DNA of 64,000 bases from Cyathus striatus. Its lineage: Eukaryota; Basidiomycota; Agaricomycetes; Agaricales; Nidulariaceae. The stretch spans positions 6,634,001 to 6,698,000 of the forward strand of contig JAOVFP010000004.1 of the NCBI GenBank assembly GCA_025738555.1, read 5' to 3'. Below are positions 1-11,135 of this stretch, piece by piece. The translations under genes were made by a program, and so were the position numbers. The notes under the pieces were generated by a model. The model made no database searches and was not told the origin of the DNA. It saw only the letters and a program-made list of their open reading frames with translations. How positions within the stretch are numbered: position 1 is the first letter of the stretch; each line of letters opens with the position of its first letter.

Positions 1-679
1 CCTTCCCTGCAAGTACCCACAAACCACACCACAGTTTGAACAATACTATGCTTTTATGGGGACATAATGAGGTACATACATACTAGATAATTTTATTTTT
101 CCCCTTTTGATCTTTGTCTCCAATAGTATCTCTACAGCACTGTCAAGAATCAGAGTACTCTTACTACAGAGGCTCTTGCTATGATCTGCTACCACAGTTT
201 CTACTCCTGGCACAAAGATGGTGCCTATAGCCATTTTTGCAATGAGAAGGACAAGCAGCTTCTTGTAGCTATCCAAGCATTAAGTTCTTATAACTTGTAC
301 AGCAATAGTAATGAACTCTGTAATGCCACAACTCTCTGCTCTTATTATGAATCTCTGATTGCCAAGTTCTTTCCACTCATAATTGACTGGTAAATATTAA
401 TTCTGGTAATTACCTCCAGCTCACCCTGAGCCCCTACTCAATACTGCTACTCTTGTAAACAGAAAATCATGTAACTTTCTACTTTGTTTATACTTATTAT
501 ATCTCAATTGTATCACTTTCATGTTGCAGCTCTACTTCTTATCTGTCCTTCAGTCAGTCCTTTAGACTGCCTATCCAGGAAAATCATATATTATAATTTC
601 TCTAGTAAATTTGTAATGCATTTATATAACTTTGCTACTCAATAGATATAATATTGTAATTTGGTAGGATTTCTTTTTG
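1..679. other. AT-rich sequence, no recognised gene; segment repeated near 9-10 kb
   Basis: I recognise no protein here. A minus-strand frame at 46-276 is open (76 codons, hydrophobic start) but resembles nothing I know. Positions about 300-660 recur in inverted orientation, with interruptions, across about 10200 down to 8940, so this is a dispersed repeat. The copy here is uninterrupted and serves as the empty site for two insertions in the other copy (LTR-B at 9729-10104 and the segment 9084-9661). Confidence 0.5.
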
Positions 680-1265
680 TGATGCCACAGTTGCTGGCAC
701 TTTGACAGTCAAGATTGACACTGTCCCACTTCTCCCACCTCCCATGACATTACTGTTGATATGTTTTGCCAAATTGTCACTTATAATGTCAGTCACAAGC
801 ACTTATGCCATTATTGGCTCAAATAATGTATCAATTTCAGAAACTCTGGGAGTTGGGCTGCAATTAAAACAAGACACATATTTTTTATGTGTCCCTGCCA
901 TGTGTGAATTGGATGAAGAGGTGAAGAATGTGGGTGTTGTGTTTATGAATGAGATTGGGCTCAATCCTGGTTTTAGTCATTTGTATACCATCAAGACTAC
1001 TGATGAGGTTCATGTGAAGGGGAACAAGGTATGCTGCTTTTTATCTTTTGTGGTATAATACTGATGTTGGAGTAAATGAAGAAATTCTTATCATACTTCA
1101 GTGGTCTTTTCCCCTCAGAATTCACAAAAAATTTATTAGAATATATGTTCTCCTATTTCTCCAGCAGAGTCTTCCTCACTCTTTTAAACTCCACTACATA
1201 CCTCTCCAAAGGCAAACAAGCTGTACTTTATCTCTCTCACTTTTGCATTTATTACATTTTCTAAC
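680..1265 (+). pseudogene. Saccharopine dehydrogenase (LYS9-type) gene fragment
   Basis: Saccharopine dehydrogenase (glutamate-forming) catalyses the penultimate step of the fungal alpha-aminoadipate lysine pathway. The plus-strand translation has the family's most recognisable stretch, MNEIGLNPGFSHLYTIKTTD (family form MNEIGLDPGIDHLY.VKT..EVH), preceded by PAMCELDEEVK. A GT donor follows the lysine of VKGNK at about 1029, and the next block starts about 1082 with a degenerate KFLSY.SGLP-type segment ending LLNST.YLSKGK, matching the family's next region. Upstream (about 680-860) is alignable but poorer (ATVAGTLT..., AKLSLIMSV). Only about 170 internal residues remain of a roughly 450-residue enzyme; both termini are missing and key positions are altered (C for Y/S around the VSPAM motif). 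The retained intron indicates a DNA-level copy, not a processed retrocopy. The functional gene must lie elsewhere. Confidence 0.72.
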
Positions 1266-1392
1266 TGAAACTCTGTTCTATTCTGTAAGTTTTATAATAT
1301 TCCAGAGGCAGAGACAGTTGTGTGAGGTATGTTGAGGTATGCTGAGTTCCCTGGGCCCACCCGGGCACTTGTGAAATTGAGATGGTTATATG

Positions 1393-1677
1393 TATTAGAT
1401 ATTCTGAGTTGCACAGCTTCTTTGACAGCTGTCACTTGTCGCCTGTCATACTTGACAGTTCTGTGAATGACAGATTGACAGCTGTCAGTTACCTTAATTA
1501 CAGGACCTTGGTTGGACTTTGGTAGACACACTTAGTATATAAATACCTTGTAACTTGGTAGTTGTTAACAAGTTTCCTCCCCATTTTGTGTCTGTGTCTG
1601 TGTTTGTGTCTGAGCTTTATACTCTTATTCTCCTCTTTTCTCTCAACAATCCCTTTCTATTCTTGTTACTTCTGACA
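1393..1677 (+). mobile_element. Solo LTR, family A, with ATATG target duplication
   Basis: A 285-bp family-A LTR with the element's promoter on the plus strand. It has the TAGATATTCTGAGTTGCACAG start, two TGACAGCTGTCA palindromes, the 'ggactttggtaga' block, a TATATAAAT box near 1538, a GTGTCTGTGT pyrimidine-rich leader and the TTGTTACTTCTGACA end. The canonical first dinucleotide TG is mutated to TA. The 5-bp repeats ATATG at 1388-1392 and 1678-1682 are the target-site duplication. No internal retroelement sequence follows. Confidence 0.85.
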
Positions 1678-1682
1678 ATATG

Positions 1683-3043
1683 TGAGTGAGAAGGCATAGT
1701 TGAGTGATGAGCTTACTTGGGTTGAAGTTAGTTAACAGGTTGTTGGTGCTAATAATGATGCTTCTGAGGCATATGTTTCTTTTCTTTATGCTCTGCAAGG
1801 CTGATTGGTTTGTAGGTCTATTGTTAAGCATATCAAGGTGATTTGTGAGTTCCACAATGAGACCAAGATGAGCAGGATCATTTTTAATATATTCTTGCAA
1901 CACTCAATGATTACTTATAATCACTATTAGATTTAGTAATTTTAGACAAATATGCCCTTGAAATACTCAATGGTCACTTGTGATTTCTATTACATCTAGT
2001 AATAGTAGATGAATAAGACATAAATGAGAGGTACATGAGTACATACCTGTACTCATCATAACTTAGTAAGTAGTCAGTGCAATGTTTAATAGTAAAACCT
2101 ATGTAGTGATATAAGACTACATCTGTATTAGGAAAGTGGTCATACTACACCATATTGTCAAAATTATGAATATGTAGTTCAGTTAGACTACAATTTTAAT
2201 ATGCATAAACCACATTCTGTACTCATCTTATCTCCCAAAATTTGAATATCAAGCTACTATGAATGCTAGAATATTATTTTACACTACACCTAGTTAACAA
2301 TATGTCTGTAGAATATATAAATTGTAATATGAAATGTAGTCTATAGCATGTAAACTGAATATTCTATGATTGATGGGATGTGCTATATGCAAACAAGTGT
2401 AATAAATGTGGGATATTTGTCTTGTAGGTTTAAAAATAACAAATGTATCAGCACTTGATACAAGTATGATGGAACTATGTTTCTATAATTTCGAAGATTT
2501 TCATTTTAATATTTCACATTTATTAGTGCATTATTCAACTTTATTTTATATAGCAAGATGTTGTTAAATATCTATTTATATTTGAATAACACTAGTGTAT
2601 TCTATGTTTCTAATAGTGAAGTAGAGAATTTACATTAATGAGGTAGAAGTAGCCTATGTAGACTGGATATATACTACAATTGATGGTATAAAATATATGC
2701 AGACAAATGGGATAATAGTGTAATGATTACTCATTAATATTTGTCCTGAGCTTTCAGAAAACAACAGATAAGTCAGTATTTGAAACCACAGTGCACTATT
2801 CACTGCCCCTTGCCACCATATATCACTCTCTAATACTTCAATGGCATTTATGTACTCTTATCACCCCCTCTTCAATAAAACAAAGTCAAAATTGAACTCA
2901 TCAATCTACATTCTCCTGTCAAAAACAAGCTGCATGCCAAACTAGTAGTACTTGGTATCTCATTTTTTGGATTATAGTGTGGGAATGAGTAGAGGTACAT
3001 GTCTCCAGATACAATAGGTTTCTAAGGCAAAATATATTAACAG
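1683..3043. other. AT-rich non-coding stretch
   Basis: More than 1.3 kb of AT-rich sequence with no long open frame and no family I recognise. Short motifs such as tactacattatat-like runs recur loosely but form no clear array. Confidence 0.5.
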
Positions 3044-4412
3044 TGTGGAGGAAGTAGATGGTGCACTGGTATAACCCAGTAATATACTTATAATTCGATT
3101 TAATTCATTTATTTGGTCTTTTATATTCTATTGGTTATTTCTACTTACACCAACAGTAAATACATTCTTTCTTATTATCTTATTTGGACATCACGAAGTG
3201 TTGCGCAAGCACACTCTTACTATTTCTTCCCTTTTCTCCTAAATACATGGACTTAGAGGCGCGGTGCGGCTTCACCAAATATTGGGAAGCTGATGCCAAA
3301 CAACACGTGACACGCGTATGTGCTGTCGTGTCTCGCCTACACTACAACGCATTCTGCTTACTGCTTTTCTTTACTACTCTCTGCTTTCACTTCTCTCATG
3401 TTTCTAGGCCTTCTGCCCAGCTCCTCAAGGAATTTCTGAATGACATTTGGATTCTCTGGGCAGTATGCACCCCTCAGACGGCTTAAGGCACTAGGGTTTA
3501 GAGTCTACACCCACTCAAGACCCCTGTTTCTGCCTCAAGACACTCTTTTCACACTCAAGGCCAGTGTTCCGCACCACGAGATACGATGGCTGGGTGTTTA
3601 CCATTGGCGTACAACATGTCAATTGGTGGAAGGAGTAGGGAATTGGGTCGAGGCATTGGGTTAATCTATATTCCGTTCGTCTTCCTTATTCAAATTTCTT
3701 ATCAATCATTCATTTCCCCTTTTCTTTATTCTTTATTGTTACCCCCGTTTTCTACTACAATACATGGCTAGGCCTTTACTTCTCCTTTCCACTTCCGATA
3801 TTCCAACCACCAGTGTTCGACGACAGAGCACCCCGCCACTGACCATGTGTTGTTGAGCACACAGCCTTGTCCACTGCACTGCTACTTTGGGGAGAGTAGC
3901 GGGTCGTGATCTCCAATGTCGTGCATTCAGTGGTAGCGTAAAGAGTGAGTTGCCAACATCGTGCATTGGTTCGAGGAGTGTTGGGAGTGGTAAGTATTCG
4001 TTGTCTTTCTTTTCGCAAATATGGTCATTTTCCTTACCTTACCTCTTCTCTTTCCATTGTTATATTTCTTTCTCTGCTTTCTATTTCATATAGTTTCGCA
4101 TACCTTTTTGTTTCCTGGGCAATGGCGATGAGAGAGCATGTGTGCGCTATCCTGTCTTCATTGCCACACATGTATATATCCTAGGTTTTACCTAAGGAAT
4201 CTTTACCTCCCTTTCTGGCTAACTTGTGTGCATGCATACTGAGTCTTCTGAGTTACCTGGTCGATTGGAAATGTCAACATCAAACTCATATCAAACAGCT
4301 AAGTTCTCATTGCCATCTTTAATTACTAACTACTTTGTTCTAGGATTATTGTAGTTATATCGTATAGTCAGGTGTGACGCCCGCCACGCGTCCTTGAGTT
4401 AATTCCTCCACA
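3044..4412 (+). mobile_element. Solo LTR, family C (1.37 kb), with ACAG target duplication
   Basis: Begins TGTGGAGGAA and ends with its inverse TTCCTCCACA, so it has TG..CA ends and 10-bp terminal inverted repeats. Flanking ACAG at 3040-3043 and 4413-4416 is a 4-bp target duplication (5 bp, AACAG, if the shared final A is counted). A second copy lies inverted at 51065-52439, also with a 4-bp duplication; they match through 'tataacccagtata', 'caaatattgggaagc' and 'aaacaacacgtgacacgc'. Small open frames are not conserved between copies, so I call it non-coding LTR. It is markedly richer in CpG than its surroundings, suggesting recent arrival. A non-autonomous terminal-inverted-repeat element is the alternative. 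Confidence 0.7.
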
Positions 4413-7028
4413 ACAGTGTGAAGAGATGAATGGAAAGAAAGAGGAATAGACAGAGGTATGAAGAATGAATAAAAGGGAAAGATGAAGAACAAAGGGGGGG
4501 AAGGAAGAAGAGGGGAGGGAAATTGGAAATAAAGGAGCAAAGAGGCATGAATGAATGAAGGAAGTGAGGGGGAAATGATGTGCATCAAGTACTAGACTCT
4601 TGATCATACTTCCATTAATTTTATGCCACACACATAATGCCCAAGACTACAATTATTGCATTCCAAATATGCATTAGAGCCTTCAAGTGGAGTGGAATTG
4701 AAATGAAGGATTTTGCTCTATGATTTGACATAGACCTTGGTGACATAAGTCATAGCATACATTTTCATAATGAAGTACTTAGTTCTATGAAAATTCTGTT
4801 GAGAGCAATGATACCAAGAACAAGGCCATCTAAATTGTTGATTGTCAAAATATCCTTTGCACTAGTGGATACTTCAAAGAGAAGATGAGAGCAAGATGAT
4901 ATGAGAGAATATGACGATGAAGCAGCTTCAAGGTCTGGCCTTAAAAATGAGAAAGCTTGAGGTAGCATTGAGTAATGCAATAAGAACAAGACTGATGTCA
5001 GAATTCTATTATCTCATATTGGAAATCTCCTACTATTGCCTCTGTTTACCACTCAGTGATACCCCTCTACCCTCTCTTAGAACAGTCTTGTAGTCCTGAG
5101 GTAAGTTTATAATGAACTCATAAGAAGTGGCTCTACATGTATCTTCAACTTCTTCTTTGTGTATAGACTAAACAAACATGCAGAACCAGAGAAACTGAGA
5201 AGAATATTCATGTACACTCTTTCTGTCAAGAGTGATACCACTTGGAGCACAGGGATTGCTTATGCAATTTATGCACTATTGATGTGCTGTGCTCATTCAG
5301 TCAGCAGTCAGCAGAATGCTGCTTACTCTACTCTGCTGAGTAATTATTGAAAAGTTTGAACATATCTTGTATTTTAAGTAACTTAGCAAGCAGTCTTACA
5401 GCTCTCCTCAGTTAATTGCTAGCTATTGTGAGAGCTAAGACTATATTGCTTATAGGTTATAGGTTCCACCCCTGCCCCTATGAACAAAGAAAAGGTCTCC
5501 AGCATTAAGACAGCTACCAGCAGTATACTCTGCTATCTGCATGAATCTTATCCCATCTGATTCTCACTGCCATCTCCACCCAACTCAATATCAACCTCAA
5601 TCTGTCATTGCACCTGGCAGCCACATTCAAGGGTAGATGTTCATGCATCCATACAGAGCCAAAAACAAAATACCCCAGACCCAGACAGCTTATCCAAGAT
5701 GAGCTATAGCACAGACACATCCAAGCAGTCTCTTGAACAGAATGACGACTACAGGATAGATGTGTGCCTATATCAGTCACAGAAATAGTATTGTACAAGG
5801 GCATCTGCAATATAAACTGCCCTAGTAAATCCAAGAATGATAAGCAGTATTAAGCTTCATACCACAGTCTATGGTGTTTTGAACATCCAGCTTAACCAAC
5901 ACAAGGAAAGAGTGTTTATAGCTGTGGTTGCCATGTTTTGTATGTCAGATTGCTGCAAGGAGGTTCTGTGAGACAGTGAGAATGGAAGAGGAAGGGGACA
6001 TACATCATCTTTGTAAGACATTTGCATTAGATCTTTCATACATTGTATTAGGCTGTAGAAAAGTATACTCATTCTCTAGACATATCGGTTTTGTCTAAAG
6101 CAATAAGAGAAAAAGTGCACTTAGTGATATTGTTGTTGTTACAATCCTCCTCCAACTCAAACATATAAATCTTATGAAATATCTGAGTGTATATGAGATA
6201 CTTTGTATATTATTAAATGCATCTGCTGGGATGTAGGGCTGCTTCTTGAGTATGAATCACATCCTCTTCTTTCTATGTAAAAGTTTCTGTGGGCATAGAT
6301 GTAGCTGGTGTGAGTTATTTGAATTGGAAGGTTGAGTCAAAGGAGTGGTGAATGCAATTGGAAGTTATAAGCTGAGCTAAGAGGTATATGAGCCAAAACA
6401 GAGAAGAAGCCAGGTGATCTGTCATTGCCAAATAATATCCAAACAAATACTTCAATAATCATTGTGCTATTTTAAGGTCAAATCAAGTGCTCATATACAT
6501 ATTTGATTAATTTGATTATTAAATTGTTGTTATCATAGCTAGTATTTAACACACATGAAAGAATTAACAGACACAGGTGTCACAAGAATAGGGCAGAGAA
6601 TGTGAAAGAAACCTGATATATTACTATATGTCACTTTCTATGCTTCTGCTAATGTTAAGCTTTTAAAGTTGAATGGCATTCAGATGAAGACCATCTCTGT
6701 ACTTGGCTCAAGTCCACACTATAAGCATGGTTGATCATGGTCACTATATACAGCAAACACAAGCACTATTTGTGGAAATGCTCATTTGCTATCATCTCAA
6801 TGTACATGATATCTCTCTTTCTCTCCTAATACTACCACCATGTCAACTTCTCCCACTCACTCATACACATTGCAAATACCAAACCATTTCCTTCATGTTC
6901 TGCACTGCTTTTTCCATCATTATCACTCTACCTCATTCCTAATTCATTTTCTTTGTTCTCTTCATCCTACCTTCTTCTTTTTACCTATGAACACTCTTTT
7001 TGCATTCTCCTCTATTGTTCTTGTTGTT
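4413..7028. other. Mostly unrecognised sequence with short coding-like fragments
   Basis: Holds a purine-rich tract (4425-4575), coding-like but unrecognised plus-strand fragments at 4911-5093 and 5159-5350, and a minus-strand open frame at 5514-5834 (106 codons, Trp/Cys-rich) that I cannot assign. The 6800-7028 part is pyrimidine-rich and long open frames there reflect base composition. No promoter or RNA gene seen. Confidence 0.4.
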
Positions 7029-7152
7029 CTTCAATCTACCTCTTCTAACTATTCTCTACCATACTCCCTCTATTCTCCTATATCTCACTCTCAACTACTC
7101 ATTACCAGTCCCCTTTATTCTGTCTCCTGTCACTTTTTTTATTAGTTGTTTT

Positions 7153-7380
7153 TGTTAGATATTCTGAGTTGCACAGCCTCTAGATCAGACCTTGGTGGGA
7201 CTATAGTAACCTTGGTAGGACTTTGGTAGATACCTCCAGTATATAAACACTCTTTATCTTGGTAGTTGTAACCAAGTTTCTTTCCATTTGTATTTGTATT
7301 TATATCAGTGTCTGAGTCTTTGCTCTCTTATCATTCTTACATCTCTTAATCTACCCCCTTTCTATTTATTGCTTCTGACA
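7153..7380 (+). mobile_element. LTR family A, short variant lacking the TGTCA array
   Basis: A 228-bp variant from TGTTAGATATTCTGAG to GCTTCTGACA with TATATAAACACTC near 7241. Instead of the TGACAGCTGTCA array it has a 'cctctagatcagaccttggtggg' type block, as do the copies at 9434-9661 and 10852-11091. No target duplication is visible (left GTTTT, right GTCTC). About 120 bp upstream (7029-7152) is also shared with the copy at 9434, so the repeated unit is longer than the LTR and this pair probably arose by segmental duplication. Confidence 0.75.
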
Positions 7381-7409
7381 GTCTCAAGCTCTTTACACTT
7401 AGCCAGGTG

Positions 7410-7530
7410 TTCTGTACAGATCCGCGCAGAATCCATGCAGAATCTGTGCAGAATCTGCACAGATTTTTTTTTTTTTGGCAGGGGTTTTTTTGGGTCTGCG
7501 GATTCTGCACATATTCTACAGAATCTTATT
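7410..7530. repeat. Near-palindromic GATC-type 'ctgcacagattc' cluster, left of satellite
   Basis: Short, partly self-complementary words of the type 'gatcYgYRcagattc' are packed here (gcagaatccatgcag, aatctgtgcagaatctgcacagat). They surround a T11 tract and a 'ggcaggggtttttttggg' segment. The same motif cluster lies right of the satellite (8530-8755) and again at 57890-58015, where the adjoining 'ttagaggtgataatt' block is in the opposite orientation. Confidence 0.6.
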
Positions 7531-7570
7531 ATACTTATTTCCTTATAAAAAATTAGAATAGAGAATTGTG

Positions 7571-8482
7571 TAATACTAAGCATTAAGTGTGACACTCTGC
7601 ATTAAGTGTGATACTCTGCATTAAGCGTGACACTAAGGGTTAAGCATGACATTAAGGGTTAAGCGTGACACTATGCATTGAGTGTGAAACTAAGTGTTTA
7701 GTGTGATACTAAGGGTTAAGCGAGACACTATGGATTGAGTGTGACACTGTGCATTGAGTGTGACCCTGTGCATTAAGTGTGACACTAAGCATAGAGTGTG
7801 ACACTATGCATTAAGCGTGACACTAAGAGTTGAGTGTGACACCAAGGCTTGAGTGTGACACTGTGCATTAAGCGTGACACTATGCATTGAGTGTGACACT
7901 AAGGGTTGAGTGTGACACTATGCATTAAGCGTGATACTAAGGGTTAAGTGTGAAACTAAGTGTTGAGTGTGACACTAAGGGTTAAGTGTGACACTAAGGG
8001 TTGAGTGTGACACTAAGGGTTGAGTGTGACACTCTGCATTAAGCATGATACTATGCATTGAGTGTGACACTATGCATTAAGCATGACACTATACATTAAG
8101 TGTGACACTAAGTGTTGAGTGTGACCCTGTGCATTAAGTGTGACACTATGCATTAAGTGTGACACTCTGCATTAAGCATAACACTAAGGGTTTAGTGTGA
8201 TACTAAGTGTTGAGTGTGACACTAAGGGTTGAGTGTGACACTCTGCATTAAGCATGACACTATGCATTGAGTGTGACACTATGCATTAAGCATGACACTA
8301 TACATTAAGTGCGACACTAAGGGTTGAGTGCAACACTATGCATTAAGCATGAATCTATACATTAAGTGTGATACTAAGTATTGAGTGTGACACTATACAT
8401 TAAGTGTGACACTATGCATTGATTGTGATACTATACATTAAGCATGACACTATGCATTGAGCATGATACTATATGTTGAGTA
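7571..8482. repeat. 19-bp tandem satellite, about 48 copies
   Basis: Units follow the pattern gcattRaGYgtgacactat / gggttRaGtgtgacactaa, 19 bp long, for about 912 bp. The core TGTGACACTA is nearly invariant; the variable half alternates between GCATT and GGGTT, with rarer variants (GTGTT, ACATT). Adjacent units are not always the most alike, suggesting some higher-order duplication (the block at about 8025-8110 reappears at about 8230-8310). No frame is open across it. It sits between two clusters of the near-palindromic GATC-type motif. Confidence 0.92.
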
Positions 8483-8529
8483 TATCACAGATTTTGTGTA
8501 GTGTCACACTTGACACCTGTGACAAGGCA

Positions 8530-8755
8530 GCAATGCATAGATCCACACAGAATTCATGCAGAATATGTATGGAATCCATGTAGAATAATCACCTCTAATA
8601 ATAGTAATAGCCACTATATAAATTCTGTATGGTATCTATACAGGTCTGTACAGGTCTGTATGGATCTGCACGGAATCCGCATGGATCCGTACAGAATTTT
8701 CAGATTCTGTGCGGATTCCATATGGATCTGTGTGGATCCTGTATGGATTGGGTGA
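8530..8755. repeat. Near-palindromic GATC-type 'ctgcacagattc' cluster, right of satellite
   Basis: Dense short words such as ggatctgcacggaatccgc, atggatccgtacagaat and gcggattccatatggatctg, many being partial reverse complements of their neighbours. The 'aatcacctctaataatagtaat' block at about 8586 matches the reverse complement of about 58019-58049, showing the cluster belongs to a dispersed element. Confidence 0.6.
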
Positions 8756-9083
8756 TGATGGACATTGTTGAAGACAATAGTTAGGCATCTGCTTACACTG
8801 ATATATGCAATTGATTAGCTCAGAGAAAATGTAAAAGGTCAGCATGATAAAACCAACTAATTATAAGTTAGTGTCAAATCTTTTTCTGCTCATGAATACC
8901 AAATAATACAGTCTTAACATAATAGATAAAATTCAGAATAAATACAATGAAGTAGCAAAGTTATATAAATGCATTACAAATTTACTAGAGAAATTATAAT
9001 ATATGATTTTCCTGAATAGGCAGTTTAAAGGACTGAAGGACAGATAAGAAGTAGAGCTGCAACATGAAAGTGATACAATTGAG

Positions 9084-9661
9084 TTGTTAGTGAAGATTTT
9101 AAACATGATGATGGTCTGTTGTAGAAGCATTGGAATATGTGGTAGAAGAGGCTTCATAAATAATAGGTATGGGAAATATAGTAGATAATGTATTAGAAAA
9201 TGTGGTACAGAGATATTTGGTGGGAGAAAAATAGGTGTGGGAAAATATTGTAGAAGAAACATAAGAAGATGTGATAGAGAGATAGTATGATATTAATACT
9301 AAAGGGTGCCTTCAATCTACCTCTTCTAACTATTCTCTACCATACTCTGTCTATTCTCCTATATCTCACTCTCAACTTCTCATTACCAGTCCCTATTATT
9401 CTGTCTCCTGTCACTTTTTTTATTAGTTGTTTTTGTTAGATATTCTGAGTTGCACAGCCTCTAGATCAGACCTTGGTGGGACTATAGTAACCTTGGTAGG
9501 ACTTTGGTAGATACCTCCAGTATATAAACACTCTGTATCTTAGTAGTTGTAAACAAGTTTATTTCCATTTGTATTTGTATTTGTATCAGTATCTGAGTTT
9601 TTGCCCTCTTATCATTCTCACATCTCTCAATCTACTCCCTTTCTATTTGTTGCTTCTGACA
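9084..9661. mobile_element. 578-bp insertion ending in LTR-A sequence, flanked by 11-bp direct repeats
   Basis: The dispersed repeat also seen at 300-660 is interrupted here. ATACAATTGAG occurs at 9073-9083 and again at 9662-9672, whereas the uninterrupted copy (about 480-510, reverse strand) has it once. The insert begins TTGTTAGTGAAG and its last 228 bp (9434-9661) are an LTR-A short variant ending CTGACA; the 9309-9433 part matches 7029-7152. An 11-bp duplication is too long for an ordinary LTR insertion, so this is a chimeric or transduced segment. Confidence 0.6.
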
Positions 9662-9728
9662 ATACAATTGAGATATAATAAGTATAAACAAAGTAGAAGG
9701 TTAAAAGATTTCCTGTTTACAAGAGTAG

Positions 9729-10104
9729 TGTTAGCAACAGACAAGCTAAACACTCAAAGTCAAACTCAAACACTTGAATGGGAAAAGAATAATGAATCTT
9801 ATTGCTTGTCTGGAATAAACTAGAACAAGAATATCGAACTACTAACTAGAAAGACCGTATTTATAGAAAAGAACCATGAAGTAATCGCATGTACATTAGC
9901 CTACACTACAATGCATGTTACTGTGCTTCTACATTAAGAACTCATGTAATACGTATGGCCGAACTGCATAACTGTACCCACAGTTATGATGTGTAATGTA
10001 TGTTGATACACATGGTGTCCGTATTGTAGGTCATGTGACTAGTCACATGATATAGATAAGATAGTGATTAGATAAAAGATTAGATAAGTGATGAAATCCT
10101 AACA
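9729..10104 (-). mobile_element. Solo LTR, family B, with AGTAG target duplication
   Basis: 376 bp with TGTTAGCAACAGACA at one end and AAATCCTAACA at the other. AGTAG flanks both sides (9724-9728, 10105-10109). A copy in the opposite orientation lies at 48487-48861. Internal features include a TATA-type 'ctataaatacggtc' (reverse strand) and a perfect 20-bp palindrome at 10031-10050 centred on ACTAGT. The insertion splits the dispersed repeat whose empty site is at about 445-455. Confidence 0.88.
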
Positions 10105-10394
10105 AGTAGCAGTATTGAGTGGGGCTTAGAGTGAGCTGGAAGTAATTACCAGAATTAATATTTACCAGTCAATTATGAGTGGAAAGAACTTGTATTTAAC
10201 TATCAACTAGTATGTATGCATATCAACCTTTATCACTTTGTAACATCTGCACATTAATGTATATCAACATAAATATCAACATACATTAAAAGTTTGTATT
10301 TCTCAAAAGTTCTCATCAGAACATGCTGGTCTAGCATGCCAGAATGTAGCTGCACTTGTTGAACTGTCCCACATCAACAACTATTCCCCTCTCT

Positions 10395-10690
10395 TGACCT
10401 CAGCCTTTTTCCTTGCCCAAGCGTGCCTCTATCAGTTGTAGCACTCCCTCCTGCTTACAGATCTGGAGCATTCTGTTATTATTGAACTGGATCTGATATT
10501 CAAAGCCATCTGCAAAATCTCACATTCTTTGTATGTATTTCTTTATTGTCTTCACAAATGTTTTTTGATTACCACTGTGCCCAGTATCAATTAGCTTATC
10601 ATCATCATCTGAATTGACATATATATCAGTGTTGCTCTCCACCTTGGCCACCACTATTTCAGCTTTGACTAGCAGTCAGAAAGTCTAGTC
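10395..10690 (-). pseudogene. Relic of a conserved Agaricomycete mobile-element-associated protein
   Basis: The minus-strand translation reads acidic NSDDDDKLIDTGHSGNQKTF followed by KTIKKYIQRM, a TGA, then DFADGFEYQIQFNNNRMLQI. The '..RMRDF.DGLEYQIQFND.RML' pattern is one I associate with a common hypothetical protein near mobile elements in mushroom genomes; its function is unknown to me. The TGA (10520-10522 on the plus strand as TCA) sits where that pattern has arginine. About 90 codons remain. Family recognition is from memory. Confidence 0.5.
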
Positions 10691-10851
10691 TGGCTTTAGC
10701 ATAGAATGAACCTAAAATAGAGCAGTTTGTTACCACTTCACCCCAAGAAAAAAAACAGCTGAAACATGATGTACTGCTTGGCTAATATGATGCATGTGAA
10801 TATATGTGACTAATGTGACATGCAGGAAAAGCATGAAGCACAGGAATATGT

Positions 10852-11091
10852 TGTCAGAAGTAACAAGGATAGAAAGAGGTTGTTGAGAGAATAGAGGAGG
10901 ATAAGAGTGTAAAGCTCAAACACAAACACTAACACAGACATAAGATGGGGAGAAAACTTGTTGACAACTACAACAATACAGAGTGTTTATATACTAGAGT
11001 GATCTACCAAAGTTCTACTAAAGTCCTACCAAAATTACCATAGTCCCACCAAGGTCTTATCTAGAGGCTGTGCAACTCAGAATATCTAACA
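10852..11091 (-). mobile_element. Solo LTR, family A short variant, with TATGT target duplication
   Basis: 240 bp from TGTCAGAAGTAACAAGG to CAGAATATCTAACA (reverse of the LTR sense strand). Perfect 5-bp duplication TATGT at 10847-10851 and 11092-11096. Like 7153-7380 it has 'ctagaggctgtgcaac' instead of the TGACAGCTGTCA array. It lies 45 bp outside the left end of KDZ element 1. Confidence 0.88.
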
Positions 11092-11135
11092 TATGTGCGA
11101 TAGATATGACACATAGGAAGTATGTCAGTACTTTG

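Noticed and set aside
3184..4184. Small open frames in LTR-C as a protein-coding gene
   Set aside because: Frames are not kept between the two LTR-C copies (3044-4412 and 51065-52439).
7571..8482. Telomere-like 'taagggttaag' words suggesting a subtelomeric array
   Set aside because: They arise from only one of two halves of a regular 19-bp unit and do not form TTAGGG arrays.
7571..8482. CRISPR-like regular spacing
   Set aside because: Units are contiguous 19-mers without unique spacers, in an intron-bearing eukaryotic genome.
8501..8755. Open frame across the GATC-type cluster as a gene
   Set aside because: The product is a by-product of the repeated word and another frame is open on the opposite strand for the same reason.
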